Below are positions 61,093 through 64,000 of a stretch of DNA of 64,000 nt, one piece after another. Below the pieces are notes generated by a model. That model did not search any database, had not been told where the DNA came from, and saw nothing but the letters and a program-made list of their open reading frames with translations. Position numbers and translations under genes: made by a program. Where the stretch lies: NCBI GenBank assembly GCA_947626435.1, contig CANQSB010000013.1, forward strand, positions 1 to 64,000, given 5' to 3'. Positions within the stretch are counted from its first letter, which is position 1; every line of letters starts with the position of its first letter. This stretch comes from an uncultured Lachnospiraceae bacterium. Lineage in GTDB: Bacteria > Bacillota > Clostridia > Lachnospirales > Lachnospiraceae.

Positions 61093-62304
61093 ATGGAAAA
61101 ATATTATGTAAAAAGTCTTATAGGCGAAGTCGCAGAAGGATTGGACAGGCTGATAGGACAGGGAATAATCAAAAATGACAGAAGCGTCATTTTGTACGGA
61201 CTGGACAGGTATTCCTATGCAATGCGCACGATACTGTCAAACAAAGGCATGAATAATATTGAATGTTACATATCTGATGACGAGGCATCGGTTATTGCCA
61301 TAAATCAGGACATAAAAAATTTTGCCTGCCGCTATTTAAACCACACATCTGATTTAATCAAAATAGCCACAGTCAGTGAAAGGCTTATGCCGTTTGATGA
61401 TAATGCACGGATTTTGATTGCGTCAGAGAGTTATGCTTTAGAGAAAAAGAAACTCGAAAAACTGGGATATAAAGAAAACATACATTTTTATAAGGTATGC
61501 GATTTCTTTGATGAAAATATTGAAAATATGTTCAGGAACAAGCAACGGATGTCGCTTAAAGAGATACAATTAGTCGGCAAAGAGTTACTGCTGTATGTTG
61601 ATAAGCTTTGCGAAAAGTATAATCTGCGTTACTGGGTGTGCGGGGGCACGCTTTTAGGCGCTGTAAGGCATAAGGGTTTTATTCCGTGGGATGACGATGT
61701 GGATATATTCCTCCCATGGAACGACTATAAGAAATTTATAGAAGTATTTGAAGAAAATGAGAGATTTTCAATGCTTGGAATGGGAACGTCACAAGTGAGC
61801 GAATTTAGTGATGCTTTTGCAAAAGTGCTGGATATGCGTACGCTGTTATGTGAAAACATCGGCACGGTAAAAAAAATAAATCCTGTGGGTTTGGATGTAT
61901 TTCCGCTTATAGGGCTGCCGGGCGATGATAAGGAAAGGCATTTATTTTTTACAGAGTATAAGGAATTGAACCGTTCAATTTGGCAGGACTTTTATGCGGA
62001 GAATGGCGATAAAAATGTTTTCGCGAAGTATTATGAGGTTCAGAGGGAATATTTGGATAAATATGACTTTGACAAATCTGATTATGTGGGGGTGATTGGT
62101 ACGGCGTATGGTGAACGCGACTGCACAAGTGTGTCTGTGTACAGTTCAACACTGCGGCTGCCGTTTGAAGATATTGAGGTGAATGTGCCGATGGGATATA
62201 GAGAGTATTTAGAAAATCTGTATGGCAGAGATTGGGAAGAAATCCCTGACGAGAGCAGGAGAGTTACACATCATAATGTTTGCGCATATTGGGCGCAAGA
62301 TTAA
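61093..62304 (+). CDS. Degenerate YGAG-like module + LicD-family phosphotransferase
   Basis: 403 residues from ATG 61093, after GGGGG; the open frame extends to 60991 inside the preceding gene. The N-terminal part (1-130) has SVILYGLDRYSYAMRTILS and ILIASESYALEKKKLEKLGY, a divergent Rossmann module. LicD follows: YWVCGGTLLGAVRHKGFIPW, then DDDVDIFLPWNDYKKF with the full DDDVD metal box, LDVFPLIGLPGDD and FEDIEVNVPMGYREYLENLY. Likely transfers a CDP-activated substituent, which would fit the cytidylyltransferase two genes upstream. Confidence 0.85.
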   Translation: MEKYYVKSLIGEVAEGLDRLIGQGIIKNDRSVILYGLDRYSYAMRTILSNKGMNNIECYISDDEASVIAINQDIKNFACRYLNHTSDLIKIATVSERLMPFDDNARILIASESYALEKKKLEKLGYKENIHFYKVCDFFDENIENMFRNKQRMSLKEIQLVGKELLLYVDKLCEKYNLRYWVCGGTLLGAVRHKGFIPWDDDVDIFLPWNDYKKFIEVFEENERFSMLGMGTSQVSEFSDAFAKVLDMRTLLCENIGTVKKINPVGLDVFPLIGLPGDDKERHLFFTEYKELNRSIWQDFYAENGDKNVFAKYYEVQREYLDKYDFDKSDYVGVIGTAYGERDCTSVSVYSSTLRLPFEDIEVNVPMGYREYLENLYGRDWEEIPDESRRVTHHNVCAYWAQD

Positions 62305-62326
62305 AAGTGATTGGAGGATTGTAAAA

Positions 62327-63355
62327 ATGAAGATAATACTATTTGGAGCAGGGGAAAACGCACGCAGATTTATAAGATATAGTCCTGCCGCAAAAATGGT
62401 GGAGATTGTAGGAATTGTAGATAATGACAGTTCAAAATGGGGGAATAAATTTGAAGATAGATATGTGATTGAAAAGCCTGAAATAATAAGAAATATTGAA
62501 TGGGATATTATAGTAGTTTGTTTCCATGGATTTGATGAAATATTTAATCAGTTAGGAAATGAATACCAGATTGACAGAAAAAGAATGATATGTGTAAATG
62601 AGCTTATTGTTCCAAGTCAGTCTAATTTGGGAACAGTCCGCTTGGATTGTAATTATGATGAATATTACAATGTCAATGAATTGATGCCGGATAAAGTGAT
62701 TGCGAGTAATCAGTTTGAAGAGTTTTACTTTCACAGGCATCACAGAATAATGAACAAATGGTGGCATTATTTTGAAATATACGATACGTTTTTTAGCAAA
62801 TTTAAAAACAGAAAAATAAGATTTCTTGAAATAGGTGTATATAAAGGTGGATCAATGCAGATGTGGAAGGAATACTTTGGCAAGGGCTCAACAATTGTTG
62901 GAATAGACATTGACGATAGCTGTAAAGAATATGAAGAAGAACATGTCCATATATGTATTGGCTCGCAAGCGGATAGAGAATTTCTCGAACAAGTTTCAAA
63001 AGAATATGGACCGTTCGACATAATACTTGATGATGGAAGTCATCAGATGGAGCATCAAATCATAACCTTTGAAACATTGTTTCCATTATTAAAAGAAAAT
63101 GGCATATTTATTTGCGAGGATTGTCATTGTGCATATTCAGCCAGATATGGCGGTGCATATAAAAAAGAAGGGACTTTTATAGAGTATAGTAAAAATTTTG
63201 CGGATTATGTAAACAGTCAATTCATAGATTTTGACGAAAAGGATAAGCTGCCGTTCTATGCGGATGACATAAAGGCATGCCATTATTATGATTCTATGGT
63301 AGTAGTAGAAAAGGCGCATAGAGGATATTCGTTTGTTACTGAGTTTTCACAGTAA
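62327..63355 (+). CDS. YGAG-module + CmcI/TylF-like methyltransferase
   Basis: 342 residues from ATG 62327, with TGGAGG 9 bases upstream; the open frame extends to 62222. The module (1-100) has KIILFGAGENARRFIRYSPA, VGIVDNDSSKWGNKFEDRY and DIIVVCFHGFDEIFNQL. The methyltransferase (about 150-340) has IRFLEIGVYKGGSMQMWKEY, IVGIDIDDSCKEYEE, PFDIILDDGSHQMEHQII and GIFICEDCHCAYS, typical of the cephalosporin hydroxylase/macrocin O-methyltransferase group. Last gene of the island. Confidence 0.83.
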   Translation: MKIILFGAGENARRFIRYSPAAKMVEIVGIVDNDSSKWGNKFEDRYVIEKPEIIRNIEWDIIVVCFHGFDEIFNQLGNEYQIDRKRMICVNELIVPSQSNLGTVRLDCNYDEYYNVNELMPDKVIASNQFEEFYFHRHHRIMNKWWHYFEIYDTFFSKFKNRKIRFLEIGVYKGGSMQMWKEYFGKGSTIVGIDIDDSCKEYEEEHVHICIGSQADREFLEQVSKEYGPFDIILDDGSHQMEHQIITFETLFPLLKENGIFICEDCHCAYSARYGGAYKKEGTFIEYSKNFADYVNSQFIDFDEKDKLPFYADDIKACHYYDSMVVVEKAHRGYSFVTEFSQ

Positions 63356-63360
63356 TAATC

Positions 63361-63716
63361 ATTTTTAGTGTTAATGATAGAAAGAAAGTTATTGTCATAC
63401 ACCGAATTGGAATATTAGCATATACGCTTATTTAAAACAAGAAAGCATATTTTTCAATGCTGTGTGCGGATGTCCGGGCTTGCAGGGTTTTGGGCGGCAT
63501 ATCAGGGCTTTGTCCCTCAAAAGTAGTAAATTGGTAGTAAATTCAGCTTGAAATTCTGCTTGTATGTCCGTAAATCAAGGTTTTTGAGATAATCAACAAT
63601 TTTGAAGATAAAAGCGAGAGACACTGATGCAATCATAATTGATATATAGGTATATGAAAAAGCTAATATACCCTAAAAAAGTACATTGACAATTTTATAC
63701 TTATATCGGTAAGCCG
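63361..63716. other. Intergenic gap with a short direct repeat
   Basis: About 350 bases without a credible gene. TAGTAAATT occurs twice (63524-63532 and 63535-63543). Nothing else is recognised, and no terminator hairpin for the glycan island is evident. Confidence 0.4.
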
Positions 63717-63745
63717 TTGAGCAGAATGTAAAACTATGCTATAAT
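63717..63745 (+). promoter_or_regulatory. Sigma-A promoter with extended -10, for the last gene
   Basis: TTGAGC (63717-63722), a 17-base spacer and TATAAT (63740-63745), with TG one base ahead of the -10 box. Confidence 0.75.
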
Positions 63746-63800
63746 AAATTATAATCTTTTATGTGCACATGATGATGCTTGGAAAGGTAAGGTGTTTATT

Positions 63801-64000
63801 ATGGAAGAAACTGCGGGACAGCGTTTTACATGGGAGCAGATACATGATAAGTATCCCGATCAATGGGTTGCTTTGACAGATGTTGAGTATTTAGACAACG
63901 ACGGCATTAATGTTAAATCGGCAGTTGTGGTATGCGGCATGACAGATGAAGACTATGTGGCGCGGAGGCTGGAATTTATGAGAGAGGGCAAGACTTATGA
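63801..64000 (+). CDS. Small protein resembling retropepsin-module partners, 5' part
   Basis: 66 codons are visible from ATG 63801, with GGAAAGGTAAGGTG upstream, and the gene runs off the window. The sequence reads RFTWEQIHDKYPDQWVALTD, then VEYLDNDGINVKSAVVVCGM and MREGKTYE. Proteins with this W-E-Q-I...P-D-Q-W pattern, as I recall, stand ahead of retropepsin-like protease genes in Lachnospiraceae. If so, a protease gene should follow just outside the window. Function unknown. Confidence 0.6.
   Translation, partial: MEETAGQRFTWEQIHDKYPDQWVALTDVEYLDNDGINVKSAVVVCGMTDEDYVARRLEFMREGKTY

Noticed and set aside
1-64000. CRISPR array
   Set aside because: No regularly spaced direct repeats with unique spacers were seen on either strand. 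The repeated GGCATCGCC at 34314 and 34338 is only two short units and belongs to hairpins.

Overview
The window looks like a chromosome segment of a gut-type Lachnospiraceae member (class Clostridia). The evidence is the gene set and its order: pyruvate phosphate dikinase, a DUF5688 protein, DUF3810 and DUF2974 proteins, a TGS-containing nucleoside kinase, the dnaG-rpoD-trmK-nif3 run, retropepsin-like modules and strong AGGAGG-type ribosome binding sites. Genus is not resolved. Nearly every gene lies on the + strand; one tRNA-Leu is on the - strand.

Layout. 1-5.5 kb: end of a yqeG-like gene, shikimate pathway genes aroE, aroK and aroQ, a DUF4349 lipoprotein, efp and a DUF5688 gene. 5.6-14.9 kb: ppdK, a secreted acidic surface protein, hflX, and DUF3810 and DUF2974 proteins. 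15.0-21.4 kb: a hexuronate catabolic cluster (tagaturonate reductase, altronate dehydratase, KDG kinase, an SDR oxidoreductase, KDPG aldolase fused to a VOC-like domain), preceded by a perfect cre match, a sigma-A promoter and a second palindromic operator. 21.5-31.7 kb: small housekeeping genes, two divergent tRNA-Leu genes, dgt, dnaG, rpoD, trmK, nif3 and the nucleoside kinase. A dispersed palindromic repeat of about 80-155 bp occurs in at least four intergenic places.

32.0-34.4 kb is the most unusual part. A small serine recombinase of the invertase/resolvase type is followed directly by two 26-bp dyad-symmetric sites in inverted orientation (22 of 26 positions shared) bracketing about 110 bp. 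That segment carries a good sigma-A promoter which now points backwards, at the recombinase. Next comes a TnpB-like protein in which all three RuvC catalytic residues appear replaced (D to Y, E to T, D to A) while the zinc ribbon is kept, and then about 220 bases of strongly hairpinned, apparently non-coding sequence. I read this as a candidate phase-variable, nuclease-dead, RNA-guided DNA-binding system. That reading is inference; the inverted sites, the promoter and the substitutions are visible in the sequence.

34.4-63.4 kb is a glycan modification island. It holds a nonulosonic (legionaminic-type) acid pathway (LegB-, PtmE-, NeuD-, NeuB-, NeuC- and NeuA-like genes plus a sugar formyltransferase that contains a G10 tract) without the expected aminotransferase. 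It continues with two radical SAM/SPASM proteins, a kinase-methyltransferase fusion, an LIC12162-like transferase, LicD proteins, methyltransferases, a DUF1919 protein, GT2, GT4 and RgpF-type glycosyltransferases, a polysaccharide deacetylase and an IspD/TarI-like cytidylyltransferase. About ten of these proteins carry the same small Rossmann-like 'YGAG' module, at either the N- or the C-terminus. No flippase, polymerase or other multi-pass membrane protein is present, which fits cytoplasmic glycosylation of a protein such as flagellin better than an exported polysaccharide. The window ends inside a gene resembling the upstream partner of a retropepsin-like protease module.
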